Source of the DNA: a virus
IMG/VR virus record: IMGVR_UViG_3300032294_002877
Coordinates: 116,461 to 180,460 of that record
Reading direction: 5' to 3' (one strand)
Length of the DNA: 64,000 nt
Below are positions 37,816-49,200 of the stretch, in pieces. How positions within the stretch are numbered: the stretch's first letter is position 1; each line of letters opens with the position of its first letter. The position numbers and the translations under genes were made by a program. The notes under the pieces were generated by a model. That model worked only from the letters and a program-made list of their open reading frames with translations. It searched no databases and had not been told where the DNA came from.

Positions 37816-38046
37816 CTGATAGTAAAATGATATAGTTTTTGAAATATTTTCTGCTACAAAACTATAACTACTAGGAAAAGCTCTGACTGGAGTTTCATTG
37901 AGACTATTCAAAAAAATAGTATATTTCCGACCAACTACAAGATTAGTCGCCACAATATCCACCTTATTAGGACATCGACAGCTATTATTATCTATAGATT
38001 TGACATTACCGTCTGGAAAAACTAACTTTAAATCCGGATTTGGCAT
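37807..38046 (-). CDS. Small beta-sandwich virion protein, 79 aa
   Basis: The 79-aa protein contains NSCRCPNKVDIVATNLVVGRKYTIFL, the core of a beta-sandwich module that recurs in neighbouring virion genes (a Cys, then L-x-x-G-x-x-Y). It ends SISFYYQF-like. A strong AAGGAG ribosome site precedes ATG 38046. It may be a small accessory or cap subunit of the adhesin complex; the function is inferred from repeats in adjacent genes. Confidence 0.55.
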   Translation of the reverse strand: MPNPDLKLVFPDGNVKSIDNNSCRCPNKVDIVATNLVVGRKYTIFLNSLNETPVRAFPSSYSFVAENISKTISFYYQFT

Positions 38047-38085
38047 AATTTTCTCCTTACCATAACTAATACACCAATTTCAGAA

Positions 38086-38844
38086 CTATATATTTTCTAT
38101 CACTATTGATCTATTTTCTGTTAGATTATCATTAGTGTAATTATGAATAGTGTAAGCTAGTAAATTATTCGATATGCTACATTTATAAATATCATAACCT
38201 TGATTATTTGTAACTATTCTATTAAGAGAGAAATCGCTATTTAGCAAGTACGATACATATTTTCTTGTAAAGTCTTTAGCAGTCACGATTATTTTGTCAC
38301 TATTGAAAACTGATGAAACTCTCAATATCTCTACCATATCTAGATTACTATTTATTGTATTTGTTCTATTAGTATCAAGATTTTTTATCATAAGACGATC
38401 TTGATTAAGTTCTTTCTCGATAAATATTAAATTATTATTAGAGACAGTACCACTGAATGTTTTTTGTACTATTTGAAAATCTCTGATATTATGAAAATTA
38501 GTATTGTCAGCAATAAAACTGCATAAATAATATACTATAGGACTATCACAACTTTCCATAAATCCAGCGGTATAGTATATTTTAATATAATTATTACTTA
38601 CAATAATTTGAGGATTACATTCAATTATGACATTACCTAAATCTTTATGACTTTTTATAGTATTAACAACAAAAGATTCTGAGTTATCTATATTATAAGA
38701 ATAAATTTTCCACGGTTTTACAGAATAAGGTTGGTCTCCAAATTTTAAATTGATGCTTTTATTTGCATAACAATATAGCATTTTATCGATTTCGCCATCC
38801 TTAAATAGATATGGCTGGCTACTATTGTGAATTATTTTTGTCAT
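38086..38844 (-). CDS. Beta-propeller-like virion protein, 252 aa
   Basis: A 252-aa protein with repeated short strand pairs (IYSYNIDNSESFVVNTIK, KIYYTAGFMES, RLMIKNLDTNRTN, IVIENI at the end), consistent with a small propeller or similar beta repeat. It has only a few Cys and no catalytic motif. It lies between the small beta-sandwich gene and the LamG gene, all likely in one operon. No specific family is recognised. Confidence 0.45.
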   Translation of the reverse strand: MTKIIHNSSQPYLFKDGEIDKMLYCYANKSINLKFGDQPYSVKPWKIYSYNIDNSESFVVNTIKSHKDLGNVIIECNPQIIVSNNYIKIYYTAGFMESCDSPIVYYLCSFIADNTNFHNIRDFQIVQKTFSGTVSNNNLIFIEKELNQDRLMIKNLDTNRTNTINSNLDMVEILRVSSVFNSDKIIVTAKDFTRKYVSYLLNSDFSLNRIVTNNQGYDIYKCSISNNLLAYTIHNYTNDNLTENRSIVIENI

Positions 38845-38862
38845 TTGGAGCTGTTCCTTTGA

Positions 38863-41478
38863 TTATGGAATATCTAATAACAATAGCTCTGTGCAGTATG
38901 GCGATTTATAGCTAAATACCAAATTAATATCTCCAGGATTATTAAATGGTCCGGAAATCGAGTTCTGTCCCTCTATAACAAAATATTGAGGCTCGTCATT
39001 GTTATTATATATTGTTGTGGCATACTTCTGAATTTTGGATAAGTCTATAAGAGTGAAAGGTTTATAAGATTGTTTGGGGAATGGCTTGTTTGGTAAGTTA
39101 GCAGAAAAATCATTACTATATCTACTATAAGATTTAGTTATTCTTAGTTCGTTAATATATCCTTTAAGGTGTTTGCGTAAACCATTAAAATATGGATAGT
39201 TTCCGATCTCTAAAACAACACCACTAGAAATTGCAAGACTACTATTAAGTGCTCCTACTATGGCGCCATTTACAAATAATTTAATACTTGTTCCGGTTCT
39301 AGTAACAGCTATATGGACCCATTCTTCTATTGATGGAGTATAAGCGCTATTTATAGTAACCGACCAATTCGGATATCCAATAGAAGACCCATAGAAATAC
39401 AAAGATCCGTCCTTTAATGTCAACAACCATCCTGTAGCATCTGCATTGTTGTATGTGGAAATTAAGGCTTGAGTCCCCTCATTATTCAAGAAATAGAACC
39501 AACCCTCTATAGTAAAATCAGCATCAAAAGCCAAAGAAACTCCAGCATCACTGATGGAATATCCTCCATCTTTGTATGATCCAGATATAGCATCATATAA
39601 ATTAGGAGACGATACTGTATTAAAGTTTGTGTTTATAAATTTTCTTCCATAGTTAGAAAAATCTATAATACTATTATTTCTATAAGATACTAATAAAGAC
39701 ACATTATCAAATATATTATCTGATATATTTGGATTATATGGTTCGTTATTGGGTTGTAGTATTCTGAATCCAAGAGGATCCGAATTCAGTATAGTGGTTT
39801 TGACAGATAGGGCTCCTATGTTGTCTGATCTTTCCGTATCGTTTGTTGCTAGTTGTAAATAACCCTCTGATTTAGATAGAGCTTTTAGATACTCTCCTAT
39901 ATAGAAAGGCTCTCCATCCAATCCTATTCTTCCTATTAAGGACTGATGAGGGAATCTGGTATCGATAGAAGCTCCACTAAAACTGACACCGGTTGCTGTG
40001 GCCATATCTCCACTATTATTCCATCTAAAAGATCCTGTAGCTTCTATGAGCATTCTAGCATTATTTGATACATATGCCCCTGTATTTTGCCAGCTTTGTG
40101 TACTGCTAATAGAATGAACGTTAGTTTCAGAAACCTTGGTAATATTGATAGTATTGATTGTATTTTTCTTTATTACATTATTTAATGTACTATTTGTGAC
40201 ATTAGAGCTAAAAATAATTTTTAAATCATAACCAACACCAACGCCATAGTTATCGATTACTGCAAGAGTAAATGAGTCAGTATCACACACAAAAGAATAA
40301 TCAACAGCACCAGCAGATGCACATGGTTGTGGATTAACCGGCGTCCCATTAACTATCAAATTATCGTCTGCACTACCAACTATTCTTACTGTGGCCGGAA
40401 GAGTGATTCCTTCCGGAATACTAATAGTAGACAATCCATATATCGAAGTTTCGCACGAAGTGGGATTGTTAACAACAGGCTGGCCAAAATTGTAATGTTG
40501 GGATATACTAGACTTAATACCAGAAATAGACACCGCAGGAATCTCATAACATAATCCTGTTAGATCTGTTCGTATAACTAACGGATCTGTTATATCTCCT
40601 GGTCTTACATGATTAAGTATTAGTTGACCATTCATATCTATATTTACAGGACATATAGGATGGTATCTATTAAATACATGATCACTATTTCCTACTAAAG
40701 ATATCCAAGATTCAGACGTTACCCAGGTATTGTTGCTGTGGAATTGCAACTGCATATATCCTGGGTAGCTCTCGGTATTTGGACCATAACTCGCCGGTAA
40801 TCCTACTGGAGAACCATCGATGATATTTCCGCTAAGATATACTTTATTATGACCAACTTCAATAATTCTCCACTGAGTACCGTTAGCGGTTTTGTTGATT
40901 TTAAAGATCTCTACTGAAGACTGATGGTCTATGGATATAGATCCTCCTTGAATAGCTTTTTGCGGATCAATAGGATCCCAAGGAATATCGAATATACCTA
41001 TAGGATCATCAACCTCTTTTGGTATAACCGTAATATTAATATTATTTGTTGTTCCTGCACTTTCAATAGAAGATATAGTATTATCGTATAATAATACTAA
41101 ACATCTGTACTTATAATTATTTTGACTGAATAATATATTTTTAATTTGTAAATTAGCTGTGATATTTTTACTATTAGCTATATTAAATTCTGATAACTCT
41201 AAATCAACAAGCTCGTCTTTTAAAGACGAATATAATATTGTCTTATTGGTATTATTTACAGATAATGGATGTATTGATTCTCCATACGGTATATCTCTCC
41301 ATGTGATTCCATCGGCAGATTCTTGCCATCTATATATTAAAAATCTTTGTGATGCTCTTGAATCAACCCATATAAAAGATATTCTTGCTGACAGATCCAC
41401 AGTGTTTCCTGCTGTGGTTGTCAAAGCAGTAGACTCTGCTGTTGCTAAAATAGTATTAGATGTATAAATTTGTGTCAT
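38863..41478 (-). CDS. Adhesin-like virion protein with Ig-like and LamG domains, 871 aa
   Basis: The N-terminal 130 residues are Ig-like (ISFIWVDSRASQRFLIYRWQESADGITWRDI). A central part has Cys-bracketed beta modules (CPVNIDMNGQLILNHV). Residues about 610-800 form a LamG/concanavalin-like domain: ISDAGVSLAFDADFTIEGWFYF, WVHIAVTRTGTSIKLFVNGAIVG and GYINELRITK, the usual jelly-roll motifs. Such domains bind sugars or host surface molecules, so it is a probable receptor-binding component. A GAGG ribosome site precedes ATG 41478, and it lies in the run of adhesin genes. Confidence 0.75.
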   Translation of the reverse strand: MTQIYTSNTILATAESTALTTTAGNTVDLSARISFIWVDSRASQRFLIYRWQESADGITWRDIPYGESIHPLSVNNTNKTILYSSLKDELVDLELSEFNIANSKNITANLQIKNILFSQNNYKYRCLVLLYDNTISSIESAGTTNNINITVIPKEVDDPIGIFDIPWDPIDPQKAIQGGSISIDHQSSVEIFKINKTANGTQWRIIEVGHNKVYLSGNIIDGSPVGLPASYGPNTESYPGYMQLQFHSNNTWVTSESWISLVGNSDHVFNRYHPICPVNIDMNGQLILNHVRPGDITDPLVIRTDLTGLCYEIPAVSISGIKSSISQHYNFGQPVVNNPTSCETSIYGLSTISIPEGITLPATVRIVGSADDNLIVNGTPVNPQPCASAGAVDYSFVCDTDSFTLAVIDNYGVGVGYDLKIIFSSNVTNSTLNNVIKKNTINTINITKVSETNVHSISSTQSWQNTGAYVSNNARMLIEATGSFRWNNSGDMATATGVSFSGASIDTRFPHQSLIGRIGLDGEPFYIGEYLKALSKSEGYLQLATNDTERSDNIGALSVKTTILNSDPLGFRILQPNNEPYNPNISDNIFDNVSLLVSYRNNSIIDFSNYGRKFINTNFNTVSSPNLYDAISGSYKDGGYSISDAGVSLAFDADFTIEGWFYFLNNEGTQALISTYNNADATGWLLTLKDGSLYFYGSSIGYPNWSVTINSAYTPSIEEWVHIAVTRTGTSIKLFVNGAIVGALNSSLAISSGVVLEIGNYPYFNGLRKHLKGYINELRITKSYSRYSNDFSANLPNKPFPKQSYKPFTLIDLSKIQKYATTIYNNNDEPQYFVIEGQNSISGPFNNPGDINLVFSYKSPYCTELLLLDIP

Positions 41479-41481
41479 TAT

Positions 41482-44400
41482 TTATTCCTCTACCGTAATA
41501 GTAGAAAAGGCGTCTTGTATGACCACCCTGTATTTTTCTAAATTATTTGTATAGTTAAGATTATCTAACAATAGTATTGATCCTGTAGCATCCGGAATAT
41601 TCTCATACTGATTAGTATTATAGGTAAAATTATATGTATTATCTATTATAGCATCTGGTATAAATGATACCATATATTTTGCAACACCTATGGTGATCTT
41701 TACATTATCAACAAATCCTTTCATTCCATAGTTAGTTTCTGCTGTACTGATAGATGTAGAGCTAGATGCTCCTATGACCACATAAGGAGCAGAGTCATCG
41801 AGAGGATCTCCGTTAGTGAAATCGCCTATTAGAATACCGTCTCTAAATAATCTATACGTATTATTATGTCTAGACAATGCCACATGATGCCACTGATTTG
41901 GTTCTATATTTTCTAGATTTGCGGAATCATCTATCCAGTCGTCTCTCCATGTTGATCCTATTTTTGCTCTAAATTTTGTTGCACTAATCACCCAACCATT
42001 ATCTCCATAGTCTGGCCACGATTTATTTATTCTACGAGAAATACCAGCCATATCACTGTTATACTCTGTTGGTCTATACCAATATTCTATTGTAAAATTT
42101 TTATTTAATAATTGTAGTTTATTTCCTGTGTCCAATACTCTCATATGAGTATATATATCGTTGAACTTAGCGCTCGTTGGACCAGATATAAACGAGGTAT
42201 TGGATAGAGATATATCTCCACTCATATAGAGGTCATTATTTCTATATAAGCCTACTGGTATTTTATTTTTACTAGAATCAATGAATACCTTTGATGTATT
42301 AGAGCCATTCATATCTAGATTCAGGGCTACGCTATCATAAAAAATATCATTATTTACTAATTGATAATTTAGGGTATTTTTTGTTGTTTTAGAAACTTGC
42401 CATTGGTAAGTTAATGGAAGATATTGACTAGTAGCATCTATGGATAATTCTATTGCATTATTAGGATAGTTTATTCTCTTAACTTTGGGCAAATTCTTAT
42501 TAAGAAAAATTGTTTGTGGATTTACTAATAAAGTAGCTGTATTAGACACAACCTGTCGCGCTCCATCTACGTTAAGTTTAGCTCTGTATTTTATTCCGCT
42601 ATCGATTGGAGATAGAGACAGATTAATCAGACTAGACTCCGCTCCGCTAACAGCAGCAAAAACCGATGAGTTCGGGTCGGATTTTTCCCATGAGTATTTT
42701 ATAGTTCCTCCAGTAGTGGCTCCACTTACCGATAGCGTTGTGTTGTAACCTTCTAAACTGTACACAGAGTCTAAATCTTGGGTTAAACTGACTTGAGGAG
42801 TAGTATCAACGTATGCGGATGAACTAAATAAAAATCCCCTATCGTCTGTTAGTTCGGCCCTGTAATAGGTATTATCGTCCGCTAAAGTTAGATTATCTAT
42901 TGTGATGGACGAGCCTGTAGCATTTACAATATCCGTATATATTCCTTTTTGGGTATTGGATTTCTGCCACTGATAACTTAATGGAGGATTTGTTGTAGAG
43001 GCATTTACCGAAAAAGTCGCAGTACCGCTAATAGAAACGGTATTAGCTGGTTGAGAATTTACAACTATAGTATTGGGAACTGATAGTTTTGCACTATTTG
43101 TATAAATAATATTGTTTTTAATATTTGATATTAATTTTGCTCTAAATAGCTTATTATCATCTGCAATCTTTAAATTTGTAAGATTTAAAATACCACTAGT
43201 TATTAAGTTTCCATAAGGAGCATAAGTTGCGCCATTATCTACAGATACTTCCCATTGATATTTCAGTCCTCCGTTATCACAAACTCCGGAAGTTTGGAAA
43301 GTTGCTGTTTCAGATAATGATGCTGTCTGGTTGGTTGGTTGCAGCACAACTGATAGTTTGGGATTAATTGTTAGTTTACTTCCTGGAGATGTGTATTTTT
43401 CTCCTGCTCCGTCCTGAACTATAACCCTATATAAATCTGCATCATCTTGTTCAGTCAAGTTTGTTAATACTAACGATGAAAGATTTCCGCTCGGTACAGA
43501 GTTGTAATTTTTTCCGCTATCATCAGACTTCTCCCACTTGTAAACTAATGGACTAACTCCCGTAGCCAATACCGAAAATACAGCCTCCAAGTTTACAGCA
43601 GATTGATCAGAAGGTGGACGAGAAATCTTTAGAGTATCAGGAATAACCAGTTTAGCAGCATTAGATGTGATATTGTTATCAATTACTACTCTATACAGAC
43701 TGTTATTTTCGCCATTTGAAACAATTAAATTATTAGTATTTGTTTGCGATATATTTGACCAAGTAACACCTTTATCGATAGATTTTTGCCACTGATAAAC
43801 AGTACCGTCAGAAAATTGAGTAATCACACTGAATGTCGCTGTTGATTGGTTATTGACAACAAGAGCAGATGTATCTTGTGGATGTTTAACAATAGTGTTT
43901 ATTCTGACTGGTACTACTTCTTTTACCTCGGCCTGATTATTTGTGTTATTATCAATTGGTATTTTTTTACCGTTTAACAGTAGAGATAATTCATTCCAGA
44001 ATTTGGAATTATTCTTGATGTTTTCTGTAATTTTAGACAATCCTTCTTCGCTATATACCGATTTAACTATCTGTATATTGGTGACAGATCCATCTGATTT
44101 TGTCCATGATCTGGCTAAATCCGGAGATGTTGAAGCACCAGAAGAAGACGCATAAATCAATTCGATAGGATTTCTGCCGGTACCAGTGAGATTTTTATCA
44201 AGAGTTATTACGCTTCCATTGATTGCTGATATGTTTGCGGTGTCCGTTAGCGAGCCCGGGATTCTTATCTGTTGACCAATATAAAAATCTTGGCTATTAA
44301 AATTTTCCGGCATAGTTACCGTATTAGAACCAGATACAGTATTAACAAAATATCCGAATGTGGCAGAGCCGTCACCTGTAATTGACCCGTTCGATATTGT

Positions 44401-46215
44401 GATTTCTGCTGTTATATTTTCCTGTTTTCTGTTTTCCCCGTGAGGTGTTCTTGGATCCCATATTTCTGTGAATACTATACTAGAAATAACAGGATTACCT
44501 GTAATAACTGCAGATTTAACTCCAAGACCAACCGATAGACTTTCAGCATCTATATATTTAGAAAAACTTATACTAAACTTAGAATTAGAAACTCTTTTAA
44601 ACTGAACTCCGGACAAAGTTCTTGTTCCAATATTCCATGAATTGCCTATATCTAGTATAGAATATGCACTATTATCTTTATTATATCTTATAGCGCTTTT
44701 ACTGTCTTTACTGTGTGATATATACAAACCATCAATATTTTTTCCAGCTCCAATAATTCTAAGGTTTTCGGTTTCAAAATCCTCTCTAATTAATCCGTAA
44801 GGAGCCAAACCAATACCTATACCATCAGCTGTAATGAATCCTATATACGGCCAACCAATATTGGTAAATAATGGATTTCTCTTAAGATATTCGATCAAAG
44901 ACTTACACATCCAATACCACACTCCTCCAATAACAATATTAAGATTTTGGGTTTTGGAGATATTATCAGATTCGATACCTGTCCATCTTAATCTAAAGTC
45001 TCCTGATGACCCCTCAATCCGTAGCAAATCCATAATATTAAATTTGCCATTTTGTATTGTCTGAACAATTTGTCCGTTTTCCTTTTGAATATATGTTACT
45101 TTTTCTATCGAGTACGGAGCAGATAGTCCAAATGATCCTGTATTTTTACAGGCAACAATGTGTTCGGTATTGGTATCTAAATTTTTAACATATACCATTA
45201 TAATTTCTTTATGGCCATTAGATATAGGATTATCATCAAAACCATATGTCCAATCTTTGATGCCCGGCCCTAACATACGATAATGAGGGTCTCCGCCACC
45301 ACCGCCACCACAATTTAAGCACGGTGTTGGGGTGTATGCTCTTGCTGTAATACTTGTAACGGATGATCTCGTGTCTGATATTATTACTCTGAATTGATCG
45401 CTATTAGCAGCATTAGATATAATAAAATTTTGCGAATATAGTCTTGATGAAATGCTTATATCAGATGTGGTTGTGGTGGCGGCGCCTGTTGTGTTTGTCC
45501 ATACTCCATTAACCAATTTCTGCCATGTAAAAGTTACCTGAGGATAAGTCGTATTCGGAAAGGTCTGCAAAGCAGATACTTGTGCAGAAATATTGAAGGT
45601 GACGGAGTTGCTATTGATTGTACTATCAGAAATATTGTTTGTAATAATTACGGTTTGACCGGGCACTATGACCTGTAATGCGGCAAGATTTGACGACTTT
45701 GTTATTGGAGCTGTTCCACAACATTGAGCCGAAGCAACAACTCTATATTGAGTATTATTATCGTTAATAGATGACAGATTAGTTAAACTCAATGTTGGCG
45801 TCCTTGATCCACTCACCTTTCCTGCTTCATCCTGTAAATTTAAGAAGCATGGATCAGAAATGCCTGGGGAACACAGTGTTCTTTTTTGCCACTGATACGA
45901 CAATACTCCAGTATTAACAGATCCCGAAACAGAAAATGCTGCGCTGGTGTTTGATGTATTAACATCTTGCACTGTACTGAGTGTTATTGTCGGCACAGTA
46001 AATAAAGTTGCTGCTCTACTAATAATCGGAGGAATATCATAGTCTGTACTCCCTATAATAACTCTATATTTTTTTGCATTTTCTTCTGGTGTTAAAGTCT
46101 TTAATATAAGAGTATTTGTATTAAGGCCTTCGTATAGTATACTATTAGCCGGAATATCTACGAATACAGAACCGGTACTGTCTGTTGATACTTGCCATTT
46201 ATAAGTTAATGCCAT
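41482..46215 (-). CDS. Ig-repeat adhesin with a nested LamG domain, 1577 aa
   Basis: Repeated Ig-like domains share YQWQKS ... then L-x-N-L-x-x-x-D-x-x-x-YRV-like ends, at the N-terminus (residues about 1-290) and again from about 760 to 1290. Between them is a unique middle section (about 300-750) with a Trp-rich stretch and SGSNTVTMPENFNSQDFYIGQQI. Near the C-terminus a LamG domain (about 1295-1525, FTIEYWYRPTE, WHHVALSRHNN, GFVDNVKITIG) interrupts one Ig domain, whose second half (ILLLDNLNYTNNLEKYRVVI) follows it. It is a probable cell-surface-binding virion protein. Confidence 0.78.
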   Translation of the reverse strand: MALTYKWQVSTDSTGSVFVDIPANSILYEGLNTNTLILKTLTPEENAKKYRVIIGSTDYDIPPIISRAATLFTVPTITLSTVQDVNTSNTSAAFSVSGSVNTGVLSYQWQKRTLCSPGISDPCFLNLQDEAGKVSGSRTPTLSLTNLSSINDNNTQYRVVASAQCCGTAPITKSSNLAALQVIVPGQTVIITNNISDSTINSNSVTFNISAQVSALQTFPNTTYPQVTFTWQKLVNGVWTNTTGAATTTTSDISISSRLYSQNFIISNAANSDQFRVIISDTRSSVTSITARAYTPTPCLNCGGGGGGDPHYRMLGPGIKDWTYGFDDNPISNGHKEIIMVYVKNLDTNTEHIVACKNTGSFGLSAPYSIEKVTYIQKENGQIVQTIQNGKFNIMDLLRIEGSSGDFRLRWTGIESDNISKTQNLNIVIGGVWYWMCKSLIEYLKRNPLFTNIGWPYIGFITADGIGIGLAPYGLIREDFETENLRIIGAGKNIDGLYISHSKDSKSAIRYNKDNSAYSILDIGNSWNIGTRTLSGVQFKRVSNSKFSISFSKYIDAESLSVGLGVKSAVITGNPVISSIVFTEIWDPRTPHGENRKQENITAEITISNGSITGDGSATFGYFVNTVSGSNTVTMPENFNSQDFYIGQQIRIPGSLTDTANISAINGSVITLDKNLTGTGRNPIELIYASSSGASTSPDLARSWTKSDGSVTNIQIVKSVYSEEGLSKITENIKNNSKFWNELSLLLNGKKIPIDNNTNNQAEVKEVVPVRINTIVKHPQDTSALVVNNQSTATFSVITQFSDGTVYQWQKSIDKGVTWSNISQTNTNNLIVSNGENNSLYRVVIDNNITSNAAKLVIPDTLKISRPPSDQSAVNLEAVFSVLATGVSPLVYKWEKSDDSGKNYNSVPSGNLSSLVLTNLTEQDDADLYRVIVQDGAGEKYTSPGSKLTINPKLSVVLQPTNQTASLSETATFQTSGVCDNGGLKYQWEVSVDNGATYAPYGNLITSGILNLTNLKIADDNKLFRAKLISNIKNNIIYTNSAKLSVPNTIVVNSQPANTVSISGTATFSVNASTTNPPLSYQWQKSNTQKGIYTDIVNATGSSITIDNLTLADDNTYYRAELTDDRGFLFSSSAYVDTTPQVSLTQDLDSVYSLEGYNTTLSVSGATTGGTIKYSWEKSDPNSSVFAAVSGAESSLINLSLSPIDSGIKYRAKLNVDGARQVVSNTATLLVNPQTIFLNKNLPKVKRINYPNNAIELSIDATSQYLPLTYQWQVSKTTKNTLNYQLVNNDIFYDSVALNLDMNGSNTSKVFIDSSKNKIPVGLYRNNDLYMSGDISLSNTSFISGPTSAKFNDIYTHMRVLDTGNKLQLLNKNFTIEYWYRPTEYNSDMAGISRRINKSWPDYGDNGWVISATKFRAKIGSTWRDDWIDDSANLENIEPNQWHHVALSRHNNTYRLFRDGILIGDFTNGDPLDDSAPYVVIGASSSTSISTAETNYGMKGFVDNVKITIGVAKYMVSFIPDAIIDNTYNFTYNTNQYENIPDATGSILLLDNLNYTNNLEKYRVVIQDAFSTITVEE

Positions 46216-46246
46216 AAATTAAGCCTTATTATAGATATCTCTAATA

Positions 46247-49200
46247 TTAGTTACACCTTGATGTATAAATTCTGCCAAGCACAAGGTTTTGAGTTTGATT
46301 TACAGAATATGCGCTAAGAATTAATCTATTACTATCGATACTACTAACAATCTTTCGTCCAACAACATTAATCGCGGGATCTGTATCATCGTTTATTTTT
46401 TGTGATATTGTCCACGTATTACCTTGGTCCAAACTTACATAGGCAAAAACAGCAGATACACCAATTATTCTTGTACCATTATTATTACTTTTTATATATC
46501 CAACGATAGGTATAGGCTTAATAGTATAGGTTTCTCCGCCATCCAAACTAATAAATAGTTGATTTGTATTATTTTGTGTGAATGTGCGAGTTATTACCAT
46601 TCCATTATCCGATATTGTTATAGGATTATTATAATCAAATACAATATTTTGTGCTATCTCATTCCATGTTATACCGCCGTCTATACTTCTATATATAGGA
46701 TATCGGTTATACCATGAAGGACCTCTATCTAATACCGCAATCAGTTTAGTGCCATCCTTGCTCATTGCAATTTGAGTCCATTCTAGATTATTTATAGGAT
46801 TTGGAGCGGTTATACTATTAGTCCAGTTTACGCCGCCATCTGAACTCCTGAGAATATAACTTAAGAAGCCACCTGGATCATTTGCGCTTCTAGTAACTAT
46901 TACTGCTACTTTCGAACCGTCACTACTACATACTATATTACCAGTATAAAATCTTCTTACAATATTGTCATAATATCCTATTGTACTTATAATATTCCAT
47001 GTTGATCCGCCGTCCAAACTTCTCCAAATATAGCTATTATTTGATGCTGCAATTATTATATTGCCATTATCACTCATAGCTACTCCTGTCCAGTCGGTAT
47101 TATAGTTATAAGCCTGACTATTCCCAAATCCTGGAGTCGCAGATGTTGGTGTAGTCCATGTGTCTCCGTTATTAGAACTAATAATTATTCTGCCACTTTT
47201 GCCTTGGTTATAAAGAGTGCTATACTGATCTGGTACATAACTAGATACAGCCGTTATTTTCATACCGTCACTACTACAAGCTATGTCTCCCCATACCTGA
47301 TTAATAGCACTGCTATTGACTTCATATGGAGTAGATTTACGAGACCAGCTCAATCCAGCAATGCAAGGCGGAGTTGGGGTTGGTGTTGGTGTCAAACTTA
47401 TCGATTTTGTTGGCGTAACTGTTTTTGTTGGACTAGGAGTAACTATCGGAGATTTTGTGACGGTAATTGTTGGCGTTATGGTAGGAGTAATAGTTGGGGT
47501 AACGGTAGATGCTGGTGTAGTTGTAGGAGTAATGGTTAATGTTGGCGTTATGGTTGCCGTAACGCTTGGTGTCGGTGTTGGTGTCAGATCTATACCGCTA
47601 GTACAAGATGGTGTTACGGTAACGGTAACGGTTGGAGTTACTGTAGGTGTCACTGTTGGCGTAACAGTGCATGTGGGGGTAGGGGTCGGATTGAGTTCTG
47701 CTACTACGGTAAACGAAGCCCCACTATTAGTAGCATAAGTATCTGTTGGCTGTTGCAATATTACTATCGGTGAATTTGTAAATACATTCAGGGTTACAGT
47801 AGACGATGTTAATACCACGTTTCCAGATGTTAATCTAACATAATATCTATTACCGTTTTGTGCCGATGTAATATTATTAATAGATAATATATTAAGTGTC
47901 GCACCAGTTATAGGATTAAAAGGCCCGTTATTGATCGATTCGAACCACTGGTATGCTATATAAAGCCTGCTTGTGGCTTGTACAGTAAAGTTCGCTATAC
48001 CACCACCATTGTTATCTGCAACCAGAACAATATCAGCATTTCTCGGTTGTTGCGTTATAGTTATTCCATTATTTGTAGGGGTGTTTGTTATTGTAGGAGT
48101 TGGGGTGGGTGTGGATCTTATATCGGTATAACTAATAGCACCCCTATAATCTCCTACTGCTACGAATAAATTATTTTTACTAGCCAATCCTTTCCATGTC
48201 TGACCATTCAATGTAGAAGAATTGACAGTGGTCCAATTTATACCATCGGTAGATTTCCATAATATATTTGTAGATAACGGAGCTTGCGGTATAATTAAAT
48301 ACATACCATTATTATATATAGCGGCTCCTACACTAACAGACGCATTATTTAAAACGGGTAGTGTTCCTTGATTGAAAATAATACCGCTATCATAATTAGA
48401 TGAATAACTAATAGGATCTGTATAAATATACGAAGAACTCGCATTTGAAGCTAGATTAGAGACTATTATAAGGACCCTATTATCGTCCCCGAATAAGATA
48501 TCGGTACGAGATCTGAGTCTTGTTCCTATTTCGAGCGCAGACAATTTGTACATGCTCCAAATTGGTGTTTCTCCCGGTATCATGTTTCCAAAAAAGACAT
48601 AATTGTTACAGACCACAACTGCCAAGCCATCTTTGCGTATTTTAATGGCCGGTATCTCGTTTATATTTTTAGGAAATATATTTTCTACTATATTCGTTTC
48701 GCCTACCCTAGATTCTACTGGCACAATAGAGTCAGATTGAGTCGCATATCTCCAATATCCTGCGTTTGTACCGCCACCCTTATAATATGCCGCTTTATGC
48801 CACTCATTAATATTTGGTAAGAAATAGTGCGGCGAGGAGCCGGTATTTGGATTGGTAGTATTTCTCGTAGGAAATTGTAGAGTAAGGTTATATGCTCCGT
48901 TTTCTGTTGTTGTACTGATTCTATTGCCCACAGGTTTACCATTTGATAGCCAATTACAATATCTAGCCGCATTGTACCAGTTTACAAAATTTATCGGATA
49001 GTTTTCTTTTCCTCGTATAGCAGAATACTCTTGGGTCAAAAGATAAGTAAATAGATTTGTGGAAGCTGATGGCCCATTAGTATTGATATAATATACAGTT
49101 TGGTTGGTAGGATCTATATCAAAGTCATATACTCCCGGTGCTCTTATTGTATCAATTACTGCTAAGGTCTGTAGGTTCAACACCTTGATTCCTTCGTCAC

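Noticed and set aside
47316-47738. Plus-strand ORFs rich in Val-Gly opposite the PT linkers (also about 55948-56142, 58046-58339)
   Set aside because: They are the antisense readings of the Pro-Thr repeats, with no ribosome site and no consistent place in an operon.
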